Shown: positions 1 through 9,126 of the stretch, piece by piece
Layout: each line of letters opens with the position of its first letter
How positions within the stretch are numbered: position 1 is the first letter of the stretch
DNA from: Clostridia bacterium
Lineage (GTDB): Bacteria; Bacillota; Clostridia; Christensenellales; Borkfalkiaceae
Assembly (NCBI GenBank): GCA_017398825.1
Contig: JAFQEV010000034.1
Location: 1-34,380 of the forward strand
Direction: 5' to 3'
DNA: 34,380 nucleotides
Notes under the pieces: model-generated
The model's input: the letters and a program-made list of their open reading frames with translations, nothing else
Databases searched by the model: none
Told to the model about the DNA's origin: nothing
Made by a program: the position numbers and the translations under genes

Positions 1-41
1 CGAGCCTTGTCTTGCTTGCAACTAACGTCTTAGTATTTAAA
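1..41 (+). repeat. Tail of a dispersed intergenic repeat, cut by the window start
   Basis: Bases 1-27 repeat the sequence at 127-149 (CGAGCCTTGTCTTGC followed by TGCAACTAACG, with 4 extra bases). The 17-mer TGCAACTAACGTCTTAG at 17-33 recurs exactly at 4024-4040. This is therefore the 3' end of a further repeat unit that lies mostly outside the window, making the block before purM a tandem of at least two units. Confidence 0.7.
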
Positions 42-172
42 CCGTTATTTTGGGCATTATGCGTCGTTTCTGCTCGAGTGATAGACTTCGTTGACCAAAA
101 AGGTTAGTCTCATCCAAAACACGTCGCGAGCCTTGTCTTGCAACTAACGATTTAATATTTTATCAAGCAAAG
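42..172 (+). repeat. Structured intergenic repeat, copy A, upstream of purM
   Basis: This unit aligns with 3804-3911: CCGTTATTT, GGGCATTATGC and GATAGACTTCGTTGACCAA are shared. It can fold as three nested stems: 72-76 with 127-131 (GCTCG/CGAGC), 79-86 with 107-116 (GATAGAC against GTCTCATC, bulged), and 92-96 with 102-106 around an AAAAA loop. It ends in the box TGCAACTAACG...TATCAAGCAAAG (139-172), which also occurs before purD. There is no coding potential. It may be a dispersed non-autonomous element, a structured leader RNA, or both; no known riboswitch consensus was recognised. Confidence 0.7.
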
Positions 173-236
173 CTGTTCTTTGCTTAAAACCAAAATAAAA
201 AAACTAAACCATATAACAAATTTTAGGAGAAAAATT

Positions 237-1280
237 ATGCACGATAAATCAAGATCAGAAAGCTACGCTAAAGCGGGCGTTGATATTACCGCAGGTTACA
301 AAGCGGTTGAACTTATGAAAAAGCACATCGCAAGAACTGTTGTAAACAGCGCTAATTCCGATATCGGCGGTTTTGGAGGACTTTTCGCCCTCGACCTTAA
401 CGGTTACAAAAACCCCGTACTCGTATCGGGAACGGACGGTGTTGGAACTAAGCTCAAGCTTGCGTTCTTGTTGGACAAGCATAATACCGTGGGTATTGAC
501 TGCGTTGCAATGTGCGTTAACGACGTTATTTGCTGTGGTGCAAAACCCCTCTTCTTCCTCGATTATATTGCGTGCGGTAAAAACGTTCCCGAGAAAATCG
601 CATCTATCGTAGAGGGCGTTGCCGAGGGTTGCGTTCAATCGGGTAGTGAGCTCATCGGCGGTGAAACGGCTGAAATGCCCGGCTTTTATCCTATCGACGA
701 GTACGACTTAGCAGGTTTTTCCGTTGGTATCGTTGATAAAGATAAGGTTATTGACAAAAATTCTATGAAAGAGGGTGACGTTATGATTGCTCTCCCGTCC
801 TCGGGTGTTCACTCCAACGGTTTCTCTCTCGTTAGAAAGGTGTTCGACGTTGAAAATTGCGATTTAACCTCTCCCGTTGAGGAACTTGGCGGAAAATCGC
901 TTGGTGAAACGTTGCTTACTCCCACTAAAATTTACGTAAAACCCATGCTTGCGCTTTTTGACGAGGTTAAGGTTAAAGGCGTTTCGCATATCACGGGTGG
1001 CGGTTTCTACGAGAATATGCCTCGTTCTATCAAAAAGGGCTTATCCGTTAAAATTAAAAAAGAAGACGTTAGAATTCTTCCCATCTTCAAACTTTTACAA
1101 AAGGTTGGCGGTATTGACGAGCGCGATATGTTCAACACCTTTAACATGGGCGTTGGCATGAGTGTTATCGTTGCTAAGGAAGACGTTGACAAGACCCTTT
1201 CCATCTTAAAGGCAAACGGTCAAGACGCTTACGTTTTAGGTGAAATCGTTTCCGGTGACGACGGTGTTATCTTATGCTAA
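237..1280 (+). CDS. purM: Phosphoribosylformylglycinamidine cyclo-ligase (AIR synthetase)
   Basis: PurM closes the imidazole ring, converting FGAM and ATP to AIR in de novo purine synthesis (cytosol). The 347-residue product has the family length and shows the AIRS signature [10 protein letters not shown] at 65-74 and the [11 protein letters not shown] motif at about 141-151. I chose ATG 237 because AGGAGA at 225-230 sits 6 nt upstream and the protein then begins with the conserved SYAKAGVDI segment; an in-frame TTG at 180 would add 19 poorly supported residues. The stop overlaps the purN start by 7 nt. The leader holds the structured repeat. No clear promoter was found, so the operon may start upstream of the window. 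Confidence 0.97.
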   Translation: MHDKSRSESYAKAGVDITAGYKAVELMKKHIARTVVNSANSDIGGFGGLFALDLNGYKNPVLVSGTDGVGTKLKLAFLLDKHNTVGIDCVAMCVNDVICCGAKPLFFLDYIACGKNVPEKIASIVEGVAEGCVQSGSELIGGETAEMPGFYPIDEYDLAGFSVGIVDKDKVIDKNSMKEGDVMIALPSSGVHSNGFSLVRKVFDVENCDLTSPVEELGGKSLGETLLTPTKIYVKPMLALFDEVKVKGVSHITGGGFYENMPRSIKKGLSVKIKKEDVRILPIFKLLQKVGGIDERDMFNTFNMGVGMSVIVAKEDVDKTLSILKANGQDAYVLGEIVSGDDGVILC

Positions 1281-1888
1281 AAGATAAAATCAAGGTTGCC
1301 GTTTTCGTATCGGGTGGCGGAACTAATCTTCAAGCCATACTCGAGAGCGAAAGGCGCGGTGAAATTCCCGATGCGGAAATAAAGCTCGTTTTATCAAACA
1401 ACCCTTCAGCTTACGCGTTAGAGCGCGCTAAAAACTTTGGCATAAAAGCGGTTTGCGTTGATAAAAGCGAGTACAAAACGCTCGAGGAACGCGAGGCAAA
1501 AACGGTTGAAATCTTAGAAAAAGAGGGTATTGAGCTTATCGTTTTAGCGGGATACTTGTCAATTCTATCCAAAGATTTCACAAGGCGTTATGAAAACAAA
1601 ATTATAAACGTTCACCCCTCGCTTATCCCGTCTTTTTGCGGAAAGGGCTATTACGGGCTTAAAGTTCACGAAGAGGCGCTCCGCTATGGAGTTAAGGTAA
1701 CGGGCGCAACAGTTCACTTTGTAAACGAGATACCTGACGGTGGAAAGATTATAATGCAAAAGGCGGTTGCCATCGAAGAGGGTGACACGCCTGAAATTTT
1801 ACAAAAAAGAGTTATGCGCGAGGCGGAGTGGATATTGCTCCCTCTCTCGCTTGAAAAAGTAGCGAAGAGCATTCGCGAAAATAAATAG
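1274..1888 (+). CDS. purN: Phosphoribosylglycinamide formyltransferase (GART)
   Basis: PurN transfers a formyl group from 10-formyl-THF to GAR. At 204 residues it has the usual length. The [11 protein letters not shown] phosphate-binding loop is at 12-22. The catalytic trio is present: Asn112 and His114 in [11 protein letters not shown], and the Asp (about 155) of the [11 protein letters not shown] segment. It overlaps purM by 7 nt and is followed after 8 nt by the IMP cyclohydrolase gene, so translation is probably coupled. The downstream formate-THF ligase would supply its cofactor. Confidence 0.96.
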   Translation: MLKDKIKVAVFVSGGGTNLQAILESERRGEIPDAEIKLVLSNNPSAYALERAKNFGIKAVCVDKSEYKTLEEREAKTVEILEKEGIELIVLAGYLSILSKDFTRRYENKIINVHPSLIPSFCGKGYYGLKVHEEALRYGVKVTGATVHFVNEIPDGGKIIMQKAVAIEEGDTPEILQKRVMREAEWILLPLSLEKVAKSIRENK

Positions 1889-1896
1889 GAGATATT

Positions 1897-2613
1897 ATGA
1901 CTTACGAAACTTTATCGGTAAAAGAGAGAATTAGCGGTAATCCTTACGTTGGTAGAGGAATTATAATCGGCAAGAGTGAGGACGGCAAGAAAGCTGTTTT
2001 TGCCTATTTCATAATGGGTAGGAGTGAAAACAGTAGAAACAGAGTGTTCGTTGAGAATGGTGACGAGATAACCATTTATCCTTACGACCCCTCTAAAGTG
2101 GAAGACCCCTCCCTCATTATCTATTCGCCCGTAAAATTGGTTGGTAGTGACGTTATTGTAACAAACGGCGACCAAACGGATACTGTTGAAGAATTTTTGA
2201 AAAAAGGCGAGTGCTTTAAAGGTGCTTTAAAAACGAGGGCGTTTGAGCCTGATGCTCCTAACTTTACCCCGAGAATAAGCGGTATATTGCACTTAGGCGG
2301 AGAGTTTTCGTACGAGATGTCTATATTAAAGAGCGCTGATGAAAAGGGTAGTGCTTGCAACCGTTATTTCTTTGACTACGAGGCAATTGACGGTTTAGGT
2401 CACTTTATCCACACCTACGTTACCGACGGAAATCCCCTTCCCACCTTCTTAGGCGAGCCTGAAAGGGTTAAAATTCCAAACGATATCGATGCGTTTGCCG
2501 ATGAAATTTGGTCAAATCTCGATAAGAACAACAAAATCGCTATGCACGTTAGATATATCGACCTTGCAAGCGGTGAAACCGAGAGCGTAACCTACAACGT
2601 ACACGAGGTATAA
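1897..2613 (+). CDS. purO: IMP cyclohydrolase, PurO-type
   Basis: The predicted reaction is cyclisation of FAICAR to IMP, the last step of purine synthesis. The 238-residue protein resembles the PurO-like family (an NTN-hydrolase fold first described in archaea), with the N-terminal NPYVGRGIIIG segment followed by YFIMGRSENSRNRVF. It is not the MGS-like IMPCH domain of bifunctional PurH. The assignment is strengthened by the next gene, a formyltransferase lacking that domain and starting 1 nt after this stop. The ribosome-binding site AGGAG overlaps the purN stop. The gene symbol is by family analogy. Confidence 0.88.
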   Translation: MTYETLSVKERISGNPYVGRGIIIGKSEDGKKAVFAYFIMGRSENSRNRVFVENGDEITIYPYDPSKVEDPSLIIYSPVKLVGSDVIVTNGDQTDTVEEFLKKGECFKGALKTRAFEPDAPNFTPRISGILHLGGEFSYEMSILKSADEKGSACNRYFFDYEAIDGLGHFIHTYVTDGNPLPTFLGEPERVKIPNDIDAFADEIWSNLDKNNKIAMHVRYIDLASGETESVTYNVHEV

Positions 2614-2614
2614 T

Positions 2615-3802
2615 ATGAACGAATTACTTTTAAAATACGGCTGTAACCCCAACCAAAAGCCCTCGAGAATTTTTATGGAAAACGGCAAAGACCTTCCCAT
2701 TGAAGTTTTGAGCGGTAGACCCGGTTACATCAACTTTTTAGATGCTTTTAACTCTTGGCAACTTGTTAAAGAACTTAAAATTGCAACGGGTATGGCGTGT
2801 GCATCCAGCTTTAAGCACGTTTCTCCCACCTCCGCAGCAGTAGGCAAAAAACTCTCACCCGAGCTTAAAAAGGCTTGTTTCGTAGATGATATCGAGGGTT
2901 TAGATAATTCTCCTATCGCTTGCGCTTACGCGAGGGCAAGGGGAACGGATAGAATGAGTTCTTTTGGTGACTGGATTGCTCTTTCTGACGAGTGTGACGA
3001 GGTTACCGCAAAAATTATATCCCGCGAGGTTAGTGACGGTGTTATTGCTCCCTCCTATTCCGAAAAGGCTTTAGAAATTTTAAAGGCTAAGAGAAAGGGT
3101 GCTTACAACATCGTTAAGATAGATGAAAACTATATCCCTGAAGAAATCGAGAGAAAGCAAGTTTACGGCATTACTTTCGAGCAGGGTAGAAACAACTTTA
3201 AAATCGATGCTGATTTACTCACCAACGTAGTAACGGCAAATAAAGATATCCCCGAAGATAAGAAAATAGACCTTATCATTTCCTTAATCACTTTAAAATA
3301 CACTCAGTCAAACTCCGTATGTTTTGCTTACGACGGTCAAGCTATCGGTGTTGGCGCAGGTCAACAGTCCCGTATTCATTGCACCCGTTTAGCAGCGCAA
3401 AAGGCTGACCTTTGGCATCTTCGTCAAAGTGAAAAGGTGTTAAACCTTCAGTTTGCCGAGGGTGTTGGAAGACCTGACAAAAACAATATTATCGACCTTT
3501 ATCTTTCCGATGATGAAAGCGATTTAGTTCTCGGCGATAACGTATGGCAAAAGTACTTTGCAGTTCGCCCCGAACCCTTTACCAAGGAAGAAAAGAAAGC
3601 ATACCTTGCAAAGATTACCGGCGTATCTTTAGGTAGCGATGCCTTCTTCCCCTTTAGCGATAACATCGATAGAGCTGCAAAGAGCGGTGTTTCATTCGTT
3701 GCTCAGCCCGGTGGCTCGGTTCGAGATGATTTAGTTATCTCCGCTGCGGACAATTACGGAATGGCTATGGTGTTTACGGGGATGCGTCTCTTCCACCACT
3801 AA
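2615..3802 (+). CDS. AICAR formyltransferase, stand-alone (PurH C-terminal domain homologue)
   Basis: It formylates AICAR to FAICAR using 10-formyl-THF. The 395 residues correspond to the AICARFT half of PurH only; the N-terminal IMP cyclohydrolase half is absent. The catalytic Lys-His pair is seen in ASSFKHVSPTSAA (Lys67, His68). The NSVCFAYDGQAIGVGAGQQSRIHCTRLA block and the C-terminal SGVSFVAQPGGSVRDD block match the family's folate and substrate sites. The gene lies 1 nt after the PurO-type gene, so the two together replace PurH. Its stop codon is immediately followed by repeat copy B. Confidence 0.95.
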   Translation: MNELLLKYGCNPNQKPSRIFMENGKDLPIEVLSGRPGYINFLDAFNSWQLVKELKIATGMACASSFKHVSPTSAAVGKKLSPELKKACFVDDIEGLDNSPIACAYARARGTDRMSSFGDWIALSDECDEVTAKIISREVSDGVIAPSYSEKALEILKAKRKGAYNIVKIDENYIPEEIERKQVYGITFEQGRNNFKIDADLLTNVVTANKDIPEDKKIDLIISLITLKYTQSNSVCFAYDGQAIGVGAGQQSRIHCTRLAAQKADLWHLRQSEKVLNLQFAEGVGRPDKNNIIDLYLSDDESDLVLGDNVWQKYFAVRPEPFTKEEKKAYLAKITGVSLGSDAFFPFSDNIDRAAKSGVSFVAQPGGSVRDDLVISAADNYGMAMVFTGMRLFHH

Positions 3803-3803
3803 G

Positions 3804-3911
3804 CCGTTATTTCGGGCATTATGCTACGTTTCTTCTCAACCGATAGACTTCGTTGACCAACAAGGTCTAACTCAGCCTATCGTTTTCGAGAGCCTCGTCT
3901 GCGTCGCAACG
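3804..3911 (+). repeat. Structured intergenic repeat, copy B
   Basis: It starts 1 nt after the AICARFT stop and has the same orientation as copy A. The left arm GATAGACTTCGTTGACCAA (3842-3860) is identical to copy A. The right arm differs but still pairs: CGATAG 3841-3846 with CTATCG 3877-3882, TGACC 3854-3858 with GGTC-TA 3864-3869, and TTCTC 3833-3837 with GAGAG 3888-3892. Keeping the fold while the sequence drifts suggests selection on structure, though two copies are few. Confidence 0.7.
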
Positions 3912-4023
3912 CGCATAGATTGTCAAGCGTTAACCTAAAGGTAAACGCTAAGACAAAAAAGCGGTTGCTCCTTTATCCCAAAATTCTTTTTATACTAAAA
4001 ACAATTTCGGGAGCCCTATTATT

Positions 4024-4059
4024 TGCAACTAACGTCTTAGTTTATTCTATCAAGCAAAG
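4024..4059 (+). repeat. Short conserved box shared by the purM and purD upstream regions
   Basis: TGCAACTAACGTCTTAG (4024-4040) followed by TATCAAGCAAAG (4048-4059) matches the 34-nt segment 139-172 upstream of purM, and its first 17 bases match 17-33 exactly. In copy A the box directly follows the hairpin unit; here about 110 nt separate them. It lies 84 nt before purD (64 nt before purM in copy A). Confidence 0.6.
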
Positions 4060-4143
4060 TAGCCTGGTTGGTTATAACGCTATAATAGAAAAATCAATAA
4101 AAAAATTTAAACCTATCAAAAATACGAGAATAAAGGATAGATT

Positions 4144-5418
4144 ATGAAAATTTTAGTAGTAGGTGGCGGTGGTAGAGAACACGCCATTATCAAAAGCTTA
4201 AAAAAGAGTGAAAAAGTTGAAAAAATTTACGCGACTCCCGGTAACGGCGGTATTGCTATGGATGCGGAATGCTATCCCATCAAAGCTACCGAGCTTGATA
4301 AAATCGTGGAGTTTGCAAAGGAAAAGCAAATTGATTACTGCGTTGTTGCGCCTGACGATCCGCTCGTTTTAGGGCTCGTTGACCGCCTTGAAGAAATCGG
4401 TATCAAATGCTTTGGACCTAAGGCAAACGCAGCTATAATCGAGGGAAGTAAAGTATTTTCAAAAAACCTTATGAAAAAATACGGAATTCCAACGGGTGAC
4501 AGCGTTACCTTTAACGACGCAGATAAGGCAATCGAGTATTTAAAGAACTCGAGCTATCCCGCCGTTATCAAGGCTGATGGTTTGGCACTTGGCAAAGGTG
4601 TTATCATCGCTAAAGATTTTGCCGAGGCGGAATCCGCAATCAAAGAGATTATGCTCGATAAAGTTTTCGGAGCAAGCGGAAACAACGTTTTAATAGAAGA
4701 GTTTTTAACCGGCCCCGAGGTTTCCGTTCTTTCCTTTACGGACGGCAAGGTTGTTATTCCCATGGTATCTTCTATGGATCACAAGAGAGCAAGGGATAAC
4801 GACGAGGGCTTAAATACCGGTGGTATGGGTACTATTGCCCCCAACCCCTATTACACCGAGAGCGTTCAAAAAGAGTGTATGGAAAAGATTTTCCTCCCAA
4901 CAATTGACGCGATGAACAAAGAGGGCAGGACCTTTAAAGGTTGCTTGTATTTCGGATTAATGCTCACTCCGAAAGGACCTAAGGTAATCGAATACAACTG
5001 CCGTTTTGGCGACCCCGAAACGCAGGTTGTTCTCCCCTTACTCGAGAGTGACCTTTTAGATATTATGATGGCTACTACCGATGGAACGTTGACTGAAGAA
5101 ATGGTAAAATTCAGTAACGGCGCGGCGACTTGCGTAGTTATGGCGAGTGACGGTTATCCTCAAAAATATCAAAGTGGTTACGAGATTAAAATCGGCAATC
5201 TTAGCGAGAATGAAAACGTTTACGTTGCAGGTGCTAAGCTTGACGACGGCGTGTTAAAGACCGCAGGCGGTAGAGTTCTCGGTGCGGTTGCAACGGCTGA
5301 TACGCTTGAAAAAGCTATTGAAAACGCATACAAGGTAGTTGATAAAATTACCTTTGAAAACGCTTATTACAGAAAAGATATCGGAAAGAAAGCACTTTCC
5401 GCACTCAGCAAAAATTAA
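4144..5418 (+). CDS. purD: Phosphoribosylamine-glycine ligase (GAR synthetase)
   Basis: PurD joins phosphoribosylamine and glycine with ATP to give GAR. The 424-residue protein has the N-terminal VVGGGGREHAI motif (about 5-15), a central ATP-grasp domain with KADGLALGKGVIIA (about 143-156) and the Mg/ATP segment EYNCRFGDPETQ near 283. The GMGTIAPNP substrate loop is present. Length is normal. It is followed after 8 nt by purL. Separation from the preceding AICARFT gene by a 341-nt repeat-bearing interval leaves open whether it is transcribed from its own start. Confidence 0.97.
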   Translation: MKILVVGGGGREHAIIKSLKKSEKVEKIYATPGNGGIAMDAECYPIKATELDKIVEFAKEKQIDYCVVAPDDPLVLGLVDRLEEIGIKCFGPKANAAIIEGSKVFSKNLMKKYGIPTGDSVTFNDADKAIEYLKNSSYPAVIKADGLALGKGVIIAKDFAEAESAIKEIMLDKVFGASGNNVLIEEFLTGPEVSVLSFTDGKVVIPMVSSMDHKRARDNDEGLNTGGMGTIAPNPYYTESVQKECMEKIFLPTIDAMNKEGRTFKGCLYFGLMLTPKGPKVIEYNCRFGDPETQVVLPLLESDLLDIMMATTDGTLTEEMVKFSNGAATCVVMASDGYPQKYQSGYEIKIGNLSENENVYVAGAKLDDGVLKTAGGRVLGAVATADTLEKAIENAYKVVDKITFENAYYRKDIGKKALSALSKN

Positions 5419-5426
5419 GGAGCGCT

Positions 5427-8400
5427 ATGGTTTACAGAGTATACGTAGAAAAAAAGAAAGGTTTTCAGCACGAGGCAAATTCGCTTTTAAGTGAAGTTAG
5501 AGATTTACTTGAAATTAAGAGCGTTGAAGATATTAGAGTTATCAATCGTTACGACGTAGAGGATATTGAAAAATCTCTTTTCGATTACGCCGTTAAAACG
5601 GTATTTTCCGAACCGCAAATGGATACGGCGAGCGCGGAGATAAACTTAAGCGGAGCAAAGGTGTTTGCCGTTGAATATCTCCCCGGTCAGTTTGACCAAA
5701 GAGCCGATTCGGCAAGTCAATGTATTCAGCTTATCTCGCAAAAGGAACGCCCAACCGTTCGTTCAGCTAAGGTTTACGCGGTTTACGGCAACGTGTCCGA
5801 CAGTGATCTTTTAGCTATTAAAAAATTCGTAATAAACCCCGTTGAAAGTCGCGAGGCTGAGCTTAAGGAGTTTGAAACCTTAAAAATTGAACAGCCCGTT
5901 CCCTCCGAGGTTGAGGTGTTAAACGGATTTATCGACCTTGATAGAAAGGGGCTTGACGAGTTCGTATCTAAATACGCTCTCGCTATGGACGGGGACGACA
6001 TTGCTTTTTGTCAGCAGTATTTTATTTCCGAAAAGAGAAATCCGACCCTTACGGAAATTAGAATGATCGATACCTACTGGTCAGACCATTGCCGTCACAC
6101 GACCTTCTTAACGACTATCGATGGCATTACTTTTGAAGATGCGGAAATCCAAAAGACTTACGAGGAGTATTTAGACGCGAGGAAAGAACTCAATCGCACT
6201 AAACCCGTAAACCTTATGGATATCGGCACGCTCGCAGCAAAACTCTTAAAAAAGAGAGGGCTTTTAAACGGGCTTGACGAGAGCGAAGAAATCAATGCTT
6301 GTACCGTTAAAATTAAAGTAAACGTTAACGGGGAACTTCAAGACTGGTTGCTCCTTTTCAAGAACGAAACTCACAATCACCCGACTGAAATCGAGCCTTT
6401 CGGCGGTGCTGCAACCTGTATCGGCGGTGCTATAAGAGACCCCCTTTCAGGTAGAAGTTACGTTTACGCCGCAATGCGCGTAACGGGTGCTGCAAACCCC
6501 TTAAAGCCGGTAAAGGAAACTTTAAAGGGTAAACTTCCTCAAAGAAAAATCGTAACTACTGCTGCGGCAGGTTACTCTTCATACGGCAACCAAATCGGTT
6601 TAGCAACCGGTCAGGTTGATGAAATTTATCACGAGGGCTACGCCGCTAAGCGTATGGAAATCGGTGCGGTTGTAGCAGCTACTCCTGCGGAAAACGTTCG
6701 CCGTGAAGTTCCCGCGCCGTCAGATAAGGTTATCTTAATCGGTGGTAGAACGGGTAGAGATGGTTGCGGTGGTGCAACCGGCTCGTCAAAATCCCACACC
6801 TTAGAATCCTTAACCGCTTGCGGTGCAGAGGTTCAAAAGGGCAACGCTCCCGAGGAGAGAAAATTACAAAGATTATTTAGAAATAAAGACGCAATGCTTA
6901 TGATTAAGCGTTGTAACGACTTTGGTGCAGGCGGTGTTTCCGTTGCTATCGGTGAACTTGCCGACGGATTGACCATTGACCTTAACGCCGTTAAGAAAAA
7001 GTACGACGGTTTGGACGGTACTGAACTTGCAATTTCCGAATCTCAAGAGAGAATGGCGGTTGTCGTTGAGGAAGGTGACGTTGATAAGTTTATTGCCCTT
7101 GCCGAAAAGGAAAACTTAGAGGCAACCGTAGTTGCAACCGTTACTGAGGAAAAGCGTCTCGTTATGAGTTGGAACGGCAAGACTATCGTTGATATTTCAA
7201 GAGAGTTCTTAAACAGCAACGGCGCTGAAAAGCACGTTACCGTGAAAGCTCAGTCTGCAAAAGATTATAAAAAGCCCGAGGTTAAAAATTTCGTAAACGG
7301 CTATAAGGACTTAGCAGTTGACTTAAACGTATGCTCTAAGCGCGGTTTATCCGAGCGCTTTGACTCGACTATCGGCGCAGGTACGGTTCTTATGCCCTTT
7401 GGCGGTAAGTATCAACAAACTCCCCCTCAAGCAATGGTAAACCTCGTTTCAGTAGAAAAGGGTCACACCGATACCGTTTCATATATGGCTTGGGGCGGTA
7501 ATCCCACTTTAGCTGAAAAGAGCCCCTATCACGGCGCGTACCTTGCAGTTGTTGAAAGCGTATGTAAACTCGTTGCAACGGGCGCTGAGTATAAGGACGT
7601 ATATTTAACTTTCCAAGAATACTTTAAAAAGCTCAAGAAAGACCCTGTTCGTTGGGGTCAACCTGCAAGCGCGCTCTTAGGTGCGTTCAAGGCTCAAGTA
7701 GAACTTGGTGTTGCAGCTATCGGCGGTAAGGATTCAATGAGCGGTACGTTCGAGGATATTGACGTTCCTCCCACTTTAGTATCTTTTGCCGTAACTACAG
7801 GTAAGGTTGACGAGGTCGTATCTCCTGAATTTAAAAAGGCTGGTAGCAAGGTAGTTATCTTAAAGCCCGAGTATCAGGCGAGCGGTCTTCCCGTAACCTC
7901 TTCTCTTCTTAAGAACTTTGAAATCGTTACAAAACTTTTAAGAGAGAAAAAGGCTCTTTCCGTATACACTCCCGTGTTTGGTGGTGTTGCCGAGGCTATA
8001 CTCAAAATGGCAATCGGTAATAAAATCGGCTTTAACTACGATAAATCGGTTAAGGTTGAGGATATCTTTGCATATTCCTACGGTTCTTTCGTAATCGAGC
8101 TTTCGGGCGATGAAAACGTTGGTGAGCTTTTAGGTTACACCACGAGCGAAGAAGTTATCTCGCTCGGTGACGATAAGCTTTGCTTGAACGAACTTCTAAA
8201 ATCTTACGAAGATAAGCTCGAGCCCGTGTTTGCTTGCAACATAAAGACTAAGGGTGAGGTTGAAACCTTCTCAAGCGATAAGGTGAGTGCTCTTAAATGC
8301 AACTTTAAGACGGCAAGCCCCAAGGTTTTAATTCCCGTATTCCCCGGTACTAACTGTGAATTTGATACTGCAAAGGCGTTTGAAGACGCTGGCGCTAAGG

Positions 8401-9113
8401 CTGATATTTTCGTTATTAAAAACTTAACCGCTAGCGACGTTGCAAGGTCGGTTGAAGAATTTAGCAAAAAGGCAAAGGAAAGTCAAATCATCTTTGTTCC
8501 CGGCGGATTCTCCGGCGGTGACGAGCCTGACGGTTCTGGTAAATTTATCACGGCGTTCTTTAGAAACGGCGAGATTAAAGAACAGGTTAGCGACCTTTTA
8601 GGTAAGCGTGACGGTCTTATGGGTGGTATTTGTAACGGTTTCCAAGCTCTCATTAAATTAGGCTTAGTTCCCTACGGCAAAATTATCGATACCGATGAAA
8701 ATTGCCCCACCTTAACCTATAACGATATAGGTCGCCACCAGTCGAGAATAGTTAGGGTTAGGGTTGCGTCTACCAACTCTCCATGGCTCTCTGGCGTTAA
8801 GGTTGGTGACGTGTATAACGTTCCCATCTCTCACGGCGAGGGTAAATTTATCGCAAGCCCCGAGCTTATAAAATCGCTTGCGTCTAACGGTCAAATTATG
8901 ACGCAGTACGTTGACTTTGATGGAAATGCCACCATGGATATTTCTTTCAACCCCAACGGCTCTATATCTGCAGTAGAGGGTATTTTATCTCCCGACGGAA
9001 GAGTGTTCGGCAAGATGGGTCACAGCGAGAGAAAGGGCTACGGCTTATACAAAAACGTTCTCGGCGAGTACGATATGAAACTCTTCGAGTCCGCAGTAAA
9101 ATATTTTAAATAA
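5427..9113 (+). CDS. purL: Phosphoribosylformylglycinamidine synthase, long single-chain form
   Basis: PurL converts FGAR, glutamine and ATP to FGAM. At 1228 residues it is the large one-chain form; no separate purS or purQ is present. The synthetase core carries NETHNHPTEIEPFGGA at about 312-328. The C-terminal glutaminase starts near residue 970 (VLIPVFPGTNCEFDTA) and has nucleophile Cys1069 in GGICNGF, with His1136 and Glu1138 in ISHGEGKF, so the triad is complete. It resembles the clade of long PurL found in Clostridia more than the proteobacterial type; this is judged from general appearance only. AAGGAG precedes its ATG and the fhs gene follows after 13 nt. Confidence 0.97.
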   Translation: MVYRVYVEKKKGFQHEANSLLSEVRDLLEIKSVEDIRVINRYDVEDIEKSLFDYAVKTVFSEPQMDTASAEINLSGAKVFAVEYLPGQFDQRADSASQCIQLISQKERPTVRSAKVYAVYGNVSDSDLLAIKKFVINPVESREAELKEFETLKIEQPVPSEVEVLNGFIDLDRKGLDEFVSKYALAMDGDDIAFCQQYFISEKRNPTLTEIRMIDTYWSDHCRHTTFLTTIDGITFEDAEIQKTYEEYLDARKELNRTKPVNLMDIGTLAAKLLKKRGLLNGLDESEEINACTVKIKVNVNGELQDWLLLFKNETHNHPTEIEPFGGAATCIGGAIRDPLSGRSYVYAAMRVTGAANPLKPVKETLKGKLPQRKIVTTAAAGYSSYGNQIGLATGQVDEIYHEGYAAKRMEIGAVVAATPAENVRREVPAPSDKVILIGGRTGRDGCGGATGSSKSHTLESLTACGAEVQKGNAPEERKLQRLFRNKDAMLMIKRCNDFGAGGVSVAIGELADGLTIDLNAVKKKYDGLDGTELAISESQERMAVVVEEGDVDKFIALAEKENLEATVVATVTEEKRLVMSWNGKTIVDISREFLNSNGAEKHVTVKAQSAKDYKKPEVKNFVNGYKDLAVDLNVCSKRGLSERFDSTIGAGTVLMPFGGKYQQTPPQAMVNLVSVEKGHTDTVSYMAWGGNPTLAEKSPYHGAYLAVVESVCKLVATGAEYKDVYLTFQEYFKKLKKDPVRWGQPASALLGAFKAQVELGVAAIGGKDSMSGTFEDIDVPPTLVSFAVTTGKVDEVVSPEFKKAGSKVVILKPEYQASGLPVTSSLLKNFEIVTKLLREKKALSVYTPVFGGVAEAILKMAIGNKIGFNYDKSVKVEDIFAYSYGSFVIELSGDENVGELLGYTTSEEVISLGDDKLCLNELLKSYEDKLEPVFACNIKTKGEVETFSSDKVSALKCNFKTASPKVLIPVFPGTNCEFDTAKAFEDAGAKADIFVIKNLTASDVARSVEEFSKKAKESQIIFVPGGFSGGDEPDGSGKFITAFFRNGEIKEQVSDLLGKRDGLMGGICNGFQALIKLGLVPYGKIIDTDENCPTLTYNDIGRHQSRIVRVRVASTNSPWLSGVKVGDVYNVPISHGEGKFIASPELIKSLASNGQIMTQYVDFDGNATMDISFNPNGSISAVEGILSPDGRVFGKMGHSERKGYGLYKNVLGEYDMKLFESAVKYFK

Positions 9114-9126
9114 TTAGGAGATAGAT

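Larger units (their letters stand above)
3803..4143 (+). other. Non-coding 341-nt interval before purD
   Basis: This is the longest gene-free stretch in the window. It holds repeat copy B (3804-3911), an imperfect hairpin at 3926-3949 (AGCGTT...AACGCT) with no U tract, and the box TGCAACTAACGTCTTAG...TATCAAGCAAAG at 4024-4059. Possible but weak -10 elements are TATACT (3991-3996) and TATAAT (4081-4086); neither has a good -35. An open frame from TTG 3920 (75 codons) has no ribosome-binding site and is Lys-rich low-complexity, so I do not call it a gene. purD has AAAGGA shortly before its ATG. Confidence 0.75.

Noticed and set aside
1-236. Purine, ZTP or other known riboswitch before purM
   Set aside because: The hairpin is real, but none of the conserved core bases of those riboswitch classes could be matched, and the same element occurs before purD with different arm sequences.
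3920-4147. 75-codon open frame between AICARFT and purD
   Set aside because: It starts with TTG, has no ribosome-binding site, covers the repeat-derived interval and ends inside the purD start; composition is low-complexity and basic.
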